DNA of 64,000 nt, from NCBI RefSeq assembly GCF_007997155.1, contig NZ_VORT01000014.1, positions 1-64,000 of the forward strand. The letters run 5' to 3'. The stretch comes from Aequorivita antarctica. GTDB taxonomy: Bacteria > Bacteroidota > Bacteroidia > Flavobacteriales > Flavobacteriaceae. A program made the translations under genes and the position numbers. Shown here one piece after another: positions 1 through 7,776 of the stretch; positions within the stretch are counted from its first letter, which is position 1, and each line of letters opens with the position of its first letter. The notes below the pieces were generated by a model. That model had not been told where the DNA came from, ran no database searches, and saw only the letters and a program-made list of their open reading frames with translations.

Positions 1-103
1 AAGCATCCCCTCTTTTTAACGGTTCCAAATTCTGCCCATTCCCAACGCTGAACTAAAAAACAAAATCGCTTAAAGCGGCTTATATGGGTTGGGTTTTTAT
101 AAA

Positions 104-598
104 TTATGGGGTTGTGCAACGGTTACCGGTGTTGGCAACTGTTTTTTTATTCATCAATAGTATTATTCCCAATATAACGAATTGTAAAATTGGAAGGAAA
201 GCAAGATATCCTCGTAACATTAAACTTCCTTTATTTGCTTTTGCATAATTTTCAAATTCCGTTGAATACTTTTCCATCAAAAAGTCAGTTCCGAAATAAG
301 AGAATAGAAATTGTAATATCAAAATTCCAAAGAATATAGTTATTATAGATTTCAGAGTTTTTCGTGTGTCTATTTCAATCGGTCTGTTGTATTTTTTTAT
401 TCCCCAAACCACAATTATTGTAAAAAGAAAGAGACTCATTATTTCAGGTAGCCAAATTGTAGTTATGGGTTTTGTTCCGGCAATTATTAAAACGTACTCA
501 AATAAGTATTCAATTAATCCACAAAATTCACTAATTGAAATATAAGCAAAAGCCCCAATTCCTAATTTGTTAATAAAGTCCGTTTGATTTTTTTTCAA
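104..598 (-). CDS. Small multi-pass membrane protein, unknown function (cassette-borne)
   Basis: 164 residues with about four hydrophobic segments (roughly residues 10-40, 47-67, 83-105 and 130-148). I do not recognise the family. The last eleven residues (VANTGNRCTTP) are encoded inside the GTTG..CAAC repeat at 111-139, so the reading frame runs into the cassette boundary before it stops; a shorter ancestral C-terminus is likely. It lies 38 bp downstream of the 637-1146 gene in the same direction and both are enclosed by copies of the same repeat, which suggests that they move or are expressed together. That it is a coding gene is fairly likely; no function can be given. Confidence 0.6.
   Translation of the reverse strand: MKKNQTDFINKLGIGAFAYISISEFCGLIEYLFEYVLIIAGTKPITTIWLPEIMSLFLFTIIVVWGIKKYNRPIEIDTRKTLKSIITIFFGILILQFLFSYFGTDFLMEKYSTEFENYAKANKGSLMLRGYLAFLPILQFVILGIILLMNKKTVANTGNRCTTP
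111..139. repeat. Cassette-boundary dyad repeat, copy 1
   Basis: An imperfect dyad in which GTTGTGCAACGGT faces ACCGGTGTTGGCAAC around a 2-bp centre. Its outer GTTGGCAAC word recurs, in either orientation or as GTTAGCAAC, at 1157-1169, 7761-7770 and 8379-8387, always at the edge of a short minus-strand hypothetical gene. This copy sits at the 3' end of the 104-598 gene. Confidence 0.6.
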
Positions 599-636
599 TT
601 TTTGTTGAGTTTAAATTATTGGTAAAAGTTTTGTTC

Positions 637-1146
637 TTAATCTCCTTGTCCTATTGGAACTATAACAAAAGCCCATTCAGTCTCATCAGGAACTTTATAT
701 TCATCTAAAAATTTTCCACCAAGACCACTAACTTGAGATTGTTTATCCTCAATTTCAAGACCATAAGTTTCTCCAAACATAAATTTCACTCCGTTGTCCA
801 ATTTAAGTGTATCAATGTCTTTTAAGTTAAAAACTCGAAACTCATTCGGTTTTATTTTTAGGTTTTCAATAATTCCGATTTCGTTAGAAGTTTCATTGTA
901 AATAAAGACTTTGTATGTTTTCCCAGTTTTATTGTATTTGGCAGGAATTATAGAAATTTCATTTCCTTTTTCGGTGAAAACGTTTCCATTCGAATCAGTC
1001 CATTTTTCCACTTTTTCAGATTCAGTTTTCTGTTCCGATTCCGCAGACTTTTCATTAACGTTTTCTGGCGTTTTCTTTTCAGTTTCTTTTTGTCCCCAAG
1101 CAGATAATGTCAAAAGGATTATAAAAATTTGAATGTATTTTGTCAT
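637..1146 (-). CDS. Secreted Lys/Glu-rich hypothetical protein (cassette-borne)
   Basis: 169 residues. Residues 1-18 look like a signal peptide (short basic start, hydrophobic core, AWGQ cleavage-like end) without a lipobox Cys. Residues 20-50 are very rich in Lys, Glu and Ser (a linker), and the rest is a probable beta-rich domain. I do not recognise the family. The start ATG at 1146 lies 11 bp from the GTTGCCAAC word at 1157-1165, so the gene fills its repeat-bounded cassette nearly completely. It is followed by the 104-598 membrane gene. Confidence 0.6.
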   Translation of the reverse strand: MTKYIQIFIILLTLSAWGQKETEKKTPENVNEKSAESEQKTESEKVEKWTDSNGNVFTEKGNEISIIPAKYNKTGKTYKVFIYNETSNEIGIIENLKIKPNEFRVFNLKDIDTLKLDNGVKFMFGETYGLEIEDKQSQVSGLGGKFLDEYKVPDETEWAFVIVPIGQGD

Positions 1147-1156
1147 TTCTCAAATT

Positions 1157-1188
1157 GTTGCCAACATGCGGATAAAAGCAACTGTTGC
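1157..1188. repeat. Cassette-boundary repeat, copy 2
   Basis: GTTGCCAACATGC, then AACTGTTGC about 10 bp later. On the minus strand this reads as the 5' border of the 637-1146 gene and matches the outer word of the 111-139 repeat. It is shorter and less symmetrical than the copy at 7639-7770. Confidence 0.45.
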
Positions 1189-1486
1189 ATTTATTCCCAA
1201 TATATCTTTAATAGTTTAATTTCAAATATAACACAAATCCTTTTATTTCCATAGCACCGTCATCAGCGCTTCCACCTTGGCGTGTAGTACTTTGTTTTTC
1301 TTTTAAAGTAGCAAACCACTCCAAACTCTACAATATAATTCCCCCACATCCACTTTTTTCAATTTCTTAAAAAAATCCTAAAAATCTTACTTAATATGAT
1401 AACGGTCATATTCCATATTCCCTGATTGTTTTTATTTTGTTATTAAGATTTTTAAGTCTTAAATAGTTAACTTAAAACCAACCAAT
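1189..1486. other. Non-coding leader before norC
   Basis: No credible gene on either strand. The segment up to about 1380 is AT-rich with no structure that I can see; the part from 1393 holds the norC promoter described separately. Confidence 0.6.
1393..1439 (+). promoter_or_regulatory. Crp/Fnr-type box plus -7 element for the nor operon
   Basis: TGATAACGGTCA at 1397-1408 forms the core of the wider dyad AATATGA-N6-TCATATT (1393-1412). The octamer TTATTTTG at 1432-1439 is centred exactly 33 bp downstream of the box centre and resembles the Bacteroidota -7 element TAnnTTTG. The same spacing is found at seven other boxes in this window. Inference: an anaerobic or NO-responsive Crp/Fnr activator bound near -41.5 drives norCBQDEF; the transcript would start about 40 bp before the norC ATG. 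Confidence 0.75.
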
Positions 1487-1933
1487 ATGCTATCCAAACA
1501 ACAAGCACGGGCGTTTTTCTTAGTAGGAACGTTCGTAACCTTTTTGATTTTTATTGGCCTCACTATTTATTCCTTCAGTGATGGCCAAGATCAAACCAAT
1601 TATGAAAACATTACCGCACAGGTGGTACGTGGCAAACACATTTGGGAAAAAAACAACTGTATGGGCTGCCATACCATTCTAGGCGAAGGTGCCTATTATG
1701 CGCCAGAACTTACAAAAGTTATTGAACGCCGTGGTGAAGGCTACGTAAAAGCGGTGTTGATGTCTCCAGTGCCTTGGGCGCCAAACGACCGTAAAATGGT
1801 TGCCTATGGTTTCTCAGAAGAAGAGGCCTTGGATGTTATTGCCTTCTTTAATTGGATAGGCGAGATAGACCTTAACGGCTTTGAGCGAATTGTATCGCCT
1901 TTGGCAAAAGACAAACAACTAACCAACAACTAA
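1487..1933 (+). CDS. norC: Nitric oxide reductase subunit C (cytochrome c)
   Basis: 148 residues. One N-terminal membrane anchor (about 9-29) is followed by a periplasmic cytochrome c domain with the heme site CMGCH (C58, C61, H62) and a probable distal ligand M104 in RKMVAYG. Length and layout are those of NorC, which takes electrons from periplasmic carriers and passes them to the heme b of NorB for reduction of NO to N2O. First gene of the operon, 93 bp before norB, with a clear activator box upstream. Confidence 0.95.
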   Translation: MLSKQQARAFFLVGTFVTFLIFIGLTIYSFSDGQDQTNYENITAQVVRGKHIWEKNNCMGCHTILGEGAYYAPELTKVIERRGEGYVKAVLMSPVPWAPNDRKMVAYGFSEEEALDVIAFFNWIGEIDLNGFERIVSPLAKDKQLTNN

Positions 1934-1937
1934 GAAA

Positions 1938-2029
1938 TTATGAAATGCCCTTCTGAAGTTTAAACTAACCGAAGAAAATTTAATAGGGCATTCCATCTTC
2001 CTATAACTAACAAAAATTATATACAGATG
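1938..2029 (+). other. Intercistronic hairpin element shared with ccoQ-ccoP gap (copy 1)
   Basis: GAAATGCCC (1941-1949) can pair with GGGCATTCC (1986-1994). The gap between norC and norB closely matches the gap at 26261-26352: both begin TTATGAAATGCC, both carry GGGCATTCCATCTTCC followed by TAAC, AACAAA and ATTATATA, and both end AGATGAAA at the next start codon. The middle parts differ. Probably an mRNA element that sets translation or stability of the following oxidase gene; its role is inferred. Confidence 0.6.
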
Positions 2030-3376
2030 AAATATAAATCTCAAAAAGTAGCCTATTGGTTTTTTGCTTTATCAATGCTGCTACTCGTATTGCAGTTGAC
2101 CTATGGTTTCATTATGGGTTTCGCCCGTATTGGAATGGACGGTCTGCACGAATATATTCCGTTTAACACAGCACGCGCCGTTCACACTAACCTACTTGTG
2201 GTTTGGTTGCTCTCCGGATTTATGGGTGCCGCTTATTACATTATTCCCGAAGAAGCCCAACGCGAACTTGTAAGCGTTAAGTTGGCGTATGTTCAGCTTA
2301 TTACACTTGCTTTAGTAGGCGTTGCCGCTATTATTGGTTTTCATTTTAATATTTGGGAAGGTCGAAAATTTTTGGAAATTCCACGCCCGCTCGATTATTT
2401 AGTAGTTTTAAATGTTCTTTTATTCCTCGCATTGATACTTCTAACGCTTTTTAAAGGAAAACGAAAAACCACAACGGCATTAGTGCTTTCCATGGGGCTT
2501 TTGTTTGCAGCCCTACTTTATCTTCCAGGAATGTTGCCTTTTGACAGCCAAGTAACCGATAGTTTTTTTCGCTGGTGGGTAGTTCACCTTTGGGTTGAAG
2601 GTGTTTGGGAGCTTATTATGGGCGGTATTCTTGCCTTTTTGCTCATCAAACTTACCGGTGTTGACCGCGAGGTTATTGAAAAATGGCTTTATGTAATCGT
2701 TGGACTTACTTTCCTTTCCGGCGTGCTTGGTACTGGTCACCACTATTACTATATAGGTGTAAACAAAATCTGGCTTGTTGTCGGTGGAATTTTCTCAGCT
2801 TTGGAACCATTGGCATTTCTTGCAATGGCACTTTTTGCAGTAAATATGTATCGCAAAGGCGAAAAGAAACACCCAAATAAAATTGCGCTGTTTTGGACGC
2901 TTGGAGCCGCCATTGTCTCCTTTGTTGGCGCTGGACTTTTAGGCTTTGCGCATACGTTGCCCCAAACCAATCTCTATACGCACGGAACCTTGGTTACCGC
3001 AATGCACGCCCACTTAGCTTTCTGGGGTGCTTATGCAATGATTGTTTTGGCGATTATAAGCTACAGTCTTCCTAATATGACCGGACGCAAATTGTATGAC
3101 GGAACTCGTGGTCGCGTGGCTTTCTGGACTGCAAATATTGGAATGATAGGAATGACGATGGCTTTTGGAGTAGCAGGTGTGGCACAGGTTTATTTGGAAC
3201 GAAAGTTCGGAATGGAATTTATGGCCGTACAGAAGGAAATAAGCATCCATTTTATAGTGCTTATTATTTGCGCTAGTTTGTTTACCATCGGAATTTTAAC
3301 CTATATATACGATTTTTACAAACACGGCCTCCCCACAGATGAAGCCATGGAAACCGAAGAGAATAAATTTTTATAA
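2027..3376 (+). CDS. norB: Nitric oxide reductase subunit B (cNOR type)
   Basis: 449 residues, about 12 membrane helices. All metal ligands of cNOR are present: H53 and H329 for low-spin heme b, H327 for heme b3, and H187, H238, H239 with E191 for the non-heme iron; E195 is also kept. The spacing matches Pseudomonas NorB with a constant shift of 20. Catalyses 2 NO + 2 e- + 2 H+ to N2O + H2O in the inner membrane, paired with NorC. No N-terminal quinol-oxidising domain, so it is not a qNOR. Confidence 0.95.
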   Translation: MKYKSQKVAYWFFALSMLLLVLQLTYGFIMGFARIGMDGLHEYIPFNTARAVHTNLLVVWLLSGFMGAAYYIIPEEAQRELVSVKLAYVQLITLALVGVAAIIGFHFNIWEGRKFLEIPRPLDYLVVLNVLLFLALILLTLFKGKRKTTTALVLSMGLLFAALLYLPGMLPFDSQVTDSFFRWWVVHLWVEGVWELIMGGILAFLLIKLTGVDREVIEKWLYVIVGLTFLSGVLGTGHHYYYIGVNKIWLVVGGIFSALEPLAFLAMALFAVNMYRKGEKKHPNKIALFWTLGAAIVSFVGAGLLGFAHTLPQTNLYTHGTLVTAMHAHLAFWGAYAMIVLAIISYSLPNMTGRKLYDGTRGRVAFWTANIGMIGMTMAFGVAGVAQVYLERKFGMEFMAVQKEISIHFIVLIICASLFTIGILTYIYDFYKHGLPTDEAMETEENKFL

Positions 3377-3386
3377 ATACTTTAAA

Positions 3387-3497
3387 AAAAGGCCTGAATT
3401 CGGTTACGTTCTTATACCTGAAAACCCTGGAAAGTTCTACTTCATATAAAAACAATTAAAGTTTTCTTTCCAAAAAGAACCGTTCTTCAGGCCTTTT
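3387..3497 (+). other. Long inverted repeat between norB and norQ
   Basis: AAAAGGCCTGAA (3387-3398) is perfectly complementary to TTCAGGCCTTTT (3486-3497). Further pairing follows inside (CGGTT.. with AACCG, GGAAAG with CTTTCC), giving an extended stem of about 110 nt ending in a short T run. It may act as a partial terminator or as an RNase barrier that sets the norCB to norQDE ratio. Confidence 0.6.
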
Positions 3498-3515
3498 AAT
3501 AGATAGTTTGTTTGG

Positions 3516-3549
3516 TCGAGTCCTTCAGCTTTAGTTTAGAAGGGCTCGA
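3516..3549 (+). other. Stable hairpin just upstream of norQ
   Basis: TCGAGTCCTTC (3516-3526) pairs with GAAGGGCTCGA (3539-3549) with one G-U pair, over a 12-nt loop, 23 bp before the norQ ATG. There is no T run after it, so a processing or stability role fits better than termination. Confidence 0.6.
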
Positions 3550-3572
3550 ACACACAATTAAAATGAAAAATT

Positions 3573-4415
3573 ATGGCGACAACAGAAACTATAAATACAA
3601 AACCAATAATGAAGATTTCTTCGGAAGAAGTTTCGGGGAAAGGAAATATACCTTTCTACAAACCTATCCATCGCGAGATTGAAGTTTTTCAGCACGCTTT
3701 CAAAAACCGATTGCCAATATTGCTGAAAGGTCCCACAGGAACCGGAAAGACACGATTTGTTGATTATATGGCACATCAGTTGGAGCAATCGCTCATAACC
3801 GTTTCATGCCATGAAGAAACCTCTTCCACAGATCTTATTGGACGCTATATTATCAAAGGTGCAGAAACCATTTGGGTGGATGGCCCTTTGACGAAAGCGG
3901 TGAAGGAAGGTGCTATTCTTTATTTAGACGAAATAGCCGAAGCCCGCCCAGATGTGATAGTTTCTATACATTCACTTACAGATCATAGAAAGGAACTTTA
4001 TATTGATAAACTTGGAATTACCGTGAAAGCACACCCAGATTTTATGCTCGTGGCTTCCTTTAATCCTGGTTACCAAAAAGGATTTAAGGAGTTAAAACCT
4101 TCTACCCGCCAACGTTTTGTGGCGCTTTCATTTCAATATCCAACTGCAAAGGATGAAACTGAAATAGTGGAAACCGAAACAGGTTTGGATCGCGATACTT
4201 CAAAAAAACTGGTAAATATTGCCCATAAAATCAGGAATCTTACCGAATTGGGTCTTACTGAAACCGTTTCCACACGTTTATTGGTGGATGCTGCAATGCT
4301 TATAAATAGCGGACTTCCTAAGCGGCTTTCCGTAAAAGTGGCGATTGTAGAGCCTTTGACCGATGACCTTGAAATTACCCAAGCGCTAACAGATTTGTGC
4401 GATTTGATGATTTAA
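3573..4415 (+). CDS. norQ: NorQ, MoxR-family AAA+ ATPase for NOR maturation
   Basis: 280 residues. Walker A GPTGTGKT at about 53-60, Walker B ILYLDEIAEA at about 112-121, then sensor and arginine-finger regions (STRQRF). NorQ is a cytoplasmic AAA+ chaperone that works with the von Willebrand protein NorD to insert the non-heme iron into NorB. It is followed after 9 bp by norD. The 196-bp gap before it, with two strong hairpins, is unusually long for this operon. Confidence 0.92.
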   Translation: MATTETINTKPIMKISSEEVSGKGNIPFYKPIHREIEVFQHAFKNRLPILLKGPTGTGKTRFVDYMAHQLEQSLITVSCHEETSSTDLIGRYIIKGAETIWVDGPLTKAVKEGAILYLDEIAEARPDVIVSIHSLTDHRKELYIDKLGITVKAHPDFMLVASFNPGYQKGFKELKPSTRQRFVALSFQYPTAKDETEIVETETGLDRDTSKKLVNIAHKIRNLTELGLTETVSTRLLVDAAMLINSGLPKRLSVKVAIVEPLTDDLEITQALTDLCDLMI

Positions 4416-4424
4416 GCCAAAGCC

Positions 4425-6194
4425 ATGTTTGAACCCGATGAGTTTATCTTTGCCAAGGTTGCAAAATTTCTAAAACACCGAAAAAAAAGTGCGAAGGAAG
4501 CAATTGCGCACACCGTAAAACTTAGCGAAATTAAACCTCGGCTAACATTGGTAGCTCGCGCCGTTACAGGCCATGCAATTGAAATATTTGAGGCGGAACG
4601 CGAGGGCGGCTACAAAAACAACAGCTTCTTTTTGCCCGAGCGCTTTTCAGGTTTTGACACTTCAGAAAAAAATCTTGCCTTTTACATTTTTAGAACGCTC
4701 TATCTTTCCATCCAGAAAAGCTTTCAGCTAAATTATGAATTGGGTGAAGAGCATACTTTGGAAGAAGCCCAAAAAATTTCCGAAGAGAATTCTGAAAAAG
4801 TGTTAAAGGAAATTTTTAACCAATTCCCGGGAACGGAGCAGGTTTATTCTGAATTACTGTTACTTATTGAGGAAAATACTTCGGAAAAAAATCCACCCGA
4901 TTATTCTTTTATTTATGGGAAATGGATGGAGAATTCCCCCGAAATTCCGAAGAAAAAAGTGCTTCAGAATATTTCAGAAAAAGTAAAATCTGCCATTGAA
5001 GAAGAAATAAATACAATTTTGAAAGCCAATGCGGTGGAAGAAATAAAATCTATTGAAGTTGATAAAAAAGCGCAGGAAGATTATATGCTTACCCACAACT
5101 TTGAAAAGGCGGAAACCGCAGAAGAGTGGGAGGGCGGCTGGCGCGATTTTGATGGCGATGACGAACTTGACGACCACGCCAATGCGCTTGAAGACCTGAA
5201 TATGAAGCAAACCGTACGAGTGGACGATCTTACACATTCCATCTATCAAGCAGAATTTATTGAAAACACCACAATTTCAGAAAGTGCCGAATTGGAAGCA
5301 GCTGGCCATCACATTCTATATGACGAATGGGATTGTTCCAAACGGGTTTATAAACCCGATTTCTGTAAAGTTTTCCCACAAACGCAGACTGAAATTGATC
5401 CTGGATATTACAAAAACACCCTCCGCGAGCACGCTTCTACTTTGATGGGACTGCGCAAAATGCTAACTTCAGTAAACAATAAATTTCAACAACAACGCAG
5501 ACAATTGCAGGGCGAGGAATTTGACCTCGACGCATTGACGGATTTATATGTTGACGTTCACACGGGGCACACGCCTTCGGAAAACATATATCTCTCAAAA
5601 CGGAAAAAAGAAAAAGACCTTTCCATTTTAATGCTTTTGGATAGCAGTCTTTCCAGCGATGGATATGCTGCTGGAAACAGGGTGATAGATGTTGAAAAAC
5701 AGGTTTCAATCCTTTTTGGGGAAATTTTGGATGAATTCAACGTGGATTTTTCTATCGCAGGTTTCTATTCCAAAACCCGAAACCACAGTACTTACTTGAC
5801 TTTAAAGGATTTTGGAGAACCTTGGCAAAAGGCAAAACACAAAATTGGCGCATTGCAGCCCAGTGGTTATACACGAATTGGTACTGCGCTGAGACATTCG
5901 GGAGCCTTGCTGGACAAACGCGACACCAAAAACAAATGGGTTATCCTTATTTCGGACGGAAAGCCCAATGATTATGACAAATACGAAGGCAAATACGGCA
6001 TCAATGATGTAAAGCAAGCACTTCGGGAATTGAACCAGCGGAACATAAATTCGTATGCGTTGGCGATTGAGGCGCAGGCAAAATATTATTTGCCACAGAT
6101 GTTTGGGCAGAACCATTTCCAGATTTTGACCACGCCTGTAGAATTGCTGCAATCGCTAGTAAAACTGTACGAAAAAATAAAACATCAAAGCTGA
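4425..6194 (+). CDS. norD: NorD, von Willebrand factor A protein for NOR activation
   Basis: 589 residues, cytoplasmic. The N-terminal half is helical and acidic; the C-terminal vWA domain starts near residue 395 and carries a MIDAS motif (LLDSSLSSDG, DxSxS type, near residue 405), the later Thr (SGYTRIG) and the Asp in LISDGKPND. It partners with NorQ to assemble the FeB site of NorB. It ends 1 bp before norE, so the two are probably co-translated. Confidence 0.92.
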   Translation: MFEPDEFIFAKVAKFLKHRKKSAKEAIAHTVKLSEIKPRLTLVARAVTGHAIEIFEAEREGGYKNNSFFLPERFSGFDTSEKNLAFYIFRTLYLSIQKSFQLNYELGEEHTLEEAQKISEENSEKVLKEIFNQFPGTEQVYSELLLLIEENTSEKNPPDYSFIYGKWMENSPEIPKKKVLQNISEKVKSAIEEEINTILKANAVEEIKSIEVDKKAQEDYMLTHNFEKAETAEEWEGGWRDFDGDDELDDHANALEDLNMKQTVRVDDLTHSIYQAEFIENTTISESAELEAAGHHILYDEWDCSKRVYKPDFCKVFPQTQTEIDPGYYKNTLREHASTLMGLRKMLTSVNNKFQQQRRQLQGEEFDLDALTDLYVDVHTGHTPSENIYLSKRKKEKDLSILMLLDSSLSSDGYAAGNRVIDVEKQVSILFGEILDEFNVDFSIAGFYSKTRNHSTYLTLKDFGEPWQKAKHKIGALQPSGYTRIGTALRHSGALLDKRDTKNKWVILISDGKPNDYDKYEGKYGINDVKQALRELNQRNINSYALAIEAQAKYYLPQMFGQNHFQILTTPVELLQSLVKLYEKIKHQS

Positions 6195-6195
6195 A

Positions 6196-6780
6196 ATGGC
6201 CGATACTGTAAAAATTGATTACAAAAATATTTTTTACCCGCCCGGCGGAATATTGATGTGGATTGTTATTTACCTCGAACTCGTTACTTTCGGGATTGCC
6301 TTAGTTTTTATGGCATTAAACGCAAGAGCCGAGCCAGAGATGTTTCACGAATCTCGTTTGCTTTTAAATACTGCTTACGGTGCAATAAACACAATTTTCT
6401 TGCTTAGCAGTGGTTGGTGCATGGCGCAATCTGTGTATTTTTTGAAAAAAGGAAATTTTAGTAAAAGCAAATTATTTTTAAATCTAACTATCCTTGGAGG
6501 TTTTCTATTTCTTGCTTTGAAAAGTGTAGAGTATTACGATAAAGTAGAAGTCGGACTTACCATTGGCTACAATGATTTCTTTGGGTATTATTGGATGCTT
6601 ACCCTATTTCATGTGGTTCACGTAATTGTCGGAATCGTGATTTTAGCTCTATCCGCAAGAACTCTCCGTAAAAAACCTGAAACCCTAAAAATTGAAGATT
6701 ATCAATCTGGCGCCACCTTTTGGCATATGTGCGATTTAATTTGGCTGTTGCTTTTCCCAATAATTTATTTACTTTTTTAA
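6196..6780 (+). CDS. norE: NorE, cytochrome c oxidase subunit III-like protein
   Basis: 194 residues with five predicted membrane helices (about 18-40, 54-72, 87-105, 129-150, 172-193) and the CoxIII-like HVVHVIVG segment near residues 137-144. NorE proteins accompany cNOR operons and raise NO-reducing activity without being part of the purified enzyme. It starts immediately after norD and is followed after 3 bp by the subunit IV-like gene. Confidence 0.88.
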   Translation: MADTVKIDYKNIFYPPGGILMWIVIYLELVTFGIALVFMALNARAEPEMFHESRLLLNTAYGAINTIFLLSSGWCMAQSVYFLKKGNFSKSKLFLNLTILGGFLFLALKSVEYYDKVEVGLTIGYNDFFGYYWMLTLFHVVHVIVGIVILALSARTLRKKPETLKIEDYQSGATFWHMCDLIWLLLFPIIYLLF

Positions 6781-6783
6781 AAA

Positions 6784-7017
6784 ATGGAATGGACTTTTAA
6801 CATCACTTGGTTGGTTTTGATTGTGCTCACAATCATTTCCGCGGTTTTTGCGAATTTGGATTTTGCCTATGTTGCAATTATCATTTTGGGATTGTCATTC
6901 CTGAAATTTATAGGCGTGGCATTTTTCTTTATGGAACTTAAAAAGGCGAATGTTTTTTGGAGGGTTTTGTTAGTTGCTTTTTTAGGATTGTTGCTTACTG
7001 TTGTTTGGGCGGTTTAA
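6784..7017 (+). CDS. norF: NorF-like small membrane protein (COX subunit IV family)
   Basis: 77 residues, almost entirely three hydrophobic helices, with the FMELKKANVFWR loop seen in bacterial cytochrome c oxidase subunit IV (prokaryotic type) proteins. Its place directly after norE, where NorF lies in other denitrifiers, supports an accessory role in NOR assembly or stability. Last gene of the operon; no clear terminator follows, only the T-rich stretch near 7036-7043. Confidence 0.8.
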   Translation: MEWTFNITWLVLIVLTIISAVFANLDFAYVAIIILGLSFLKFIGVAFFFMELKKANVFWRVLLVAFLGLLLTVVWAV

Positions 7018-7075
7018 AGCAAAACATAGAAAATAATTTTTTTAAGAACGGGATTAGTGCTTTTTATTGGATACT

Positions 7076-7090
7076 GTGTTAAGTGCTAAC
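7076..7090. repeat. Cassette-boundary repeat, short copy
   Basis: GTGTTAAGTGCTAAC abuts the 3' end of the 7094-7615 gene. GTGCTAAC is a one-base variant of the GTTGCTAAC border word at 8379-8387. A weak copy, accepted because of its position. Confidence 0.35.
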
Positions 7091-7093
7091 ATT

Positions 7094-7615
7094 TTACATC
7101 GAAAATCCCATTTGGGTAATTCGCATTCCACCAGTTCCGACACTCAAATTTCCGCCAAGTGTTACTCCACCAATGTTCATATTTTCATTGTCAATGTTTA
7201 CTTTAAAATCACCAGCATAAAAGTTTCCAGTTATTCTCAAAATAGCATCTACTTGATTTGTTTTAAGTAGTTCTGGAATCGGTCCAGATTTTGGCAGAGT
7301 GGGATTGTCGCTTTCAATTTGCTCAATTTTAATAATTAAGCTTCCATCTGATCTTTTTGCAATTAAATTTTTTTTATCGGATTCAATCTGAATATTTTCG
7401 TCAGCCACCACAGGTTTGCTTTTGAAAAGCTTTACTTCTCTTTTGTTTTCAAAATCTTTAATATCGCAATCCACGGCTAAATAAGAGCCTTCTGACCTTT
7501 CTCGAAAAATTTCTCGGACTTTAAAAAACTCTTTTAACTTCCCATTAATTTCTACTGTAAAAACTCCATTTGTTCCAATGAACATATTCGAGCCTAACAT
7601 AATTGCATATTTCAT
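7094..7615 (-). CDS. Hypothetical protein (cassette-borne)
   Basis: 173 residues from the ATG at 7615, preferred over the in-frame ATG at 7639 because that one lies in the repeat border. No signal peptide or membrane helix is convincing; the sequence alternates charged and beta-strand-like segments and ends with a Gly-rich tail (GGVTLGGNLSVGTGGM). I do not recognise the family. It is enclosed between the repeat words at 7076-7090 and 7639-7770 and is oriented against the nor operon. Confidence 0.55.
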   Translation of the reverse strand: MKYAIMLGSNMFIGTNGVFTVEINGKLKEFFKVREIFRERSEGSYLAVDCDIKDFENKREVKLFKSKPVVADENIQIESDKKNLIAKRSDGSLIIKIEQIESDNPTLPKSGPIPELLKTNQVDAILRITGNFYAGDFKVNIDNENMNIGGVTLGGNLSVGTGGMRITQMGFSM

Positions 7616-7638
7616 ATTTCTTTTTTTTAGGTTGCCCA

Positions 7639-7770
7639 TAACGTTGTTGTGTATGGACCGTTGCGTGTTAAAGCACGAACCATTAAAGATACAAAACTAC
7701 GCTGGAAAATTCCCAAGAATTTTCCAGATGAGCACAGACCCAGCAATGGTTTATACACGGTGTTAGCAAC
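7639..7770. repeat. Long cassette-boundary inverted repeat, copy 3
   Basis: The left arm 7639-7667 (TAACGTTGTTGTGTATGGAC continuing to CGTTGCGTG) faces the right arm 7741-7770 (CAGCAATGGTTTATACACGG then TGTTAGCAAC). GTGTATGGACCGTTGC pairs with GCAATGGTTTATACAC with a few mismatches, across a spacer of about 73 bp. It separates the two minus-strand hypothetical genes 7094-7615 and 7777-8352. Similar long dyads are common between small genes in flavobacterial genomes, to my recollection. Confidence 0.65.
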
Positions 7771-7776
7771 TGGCTT

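Noticed and set aside
111-139. Integron attC site
   Set aside because: The ends read GTTGGCAAC or GTTAGCAAC and do not fit the GTTRRRY core well, and no integrase gene is present; only a loose structural resemblance.
7578-7766. Plus-strand frame across the 7639-7770 dyad
   Set aside because: Most of it is the complement of the 7094-7615 gene and of the repeat; no independent support.
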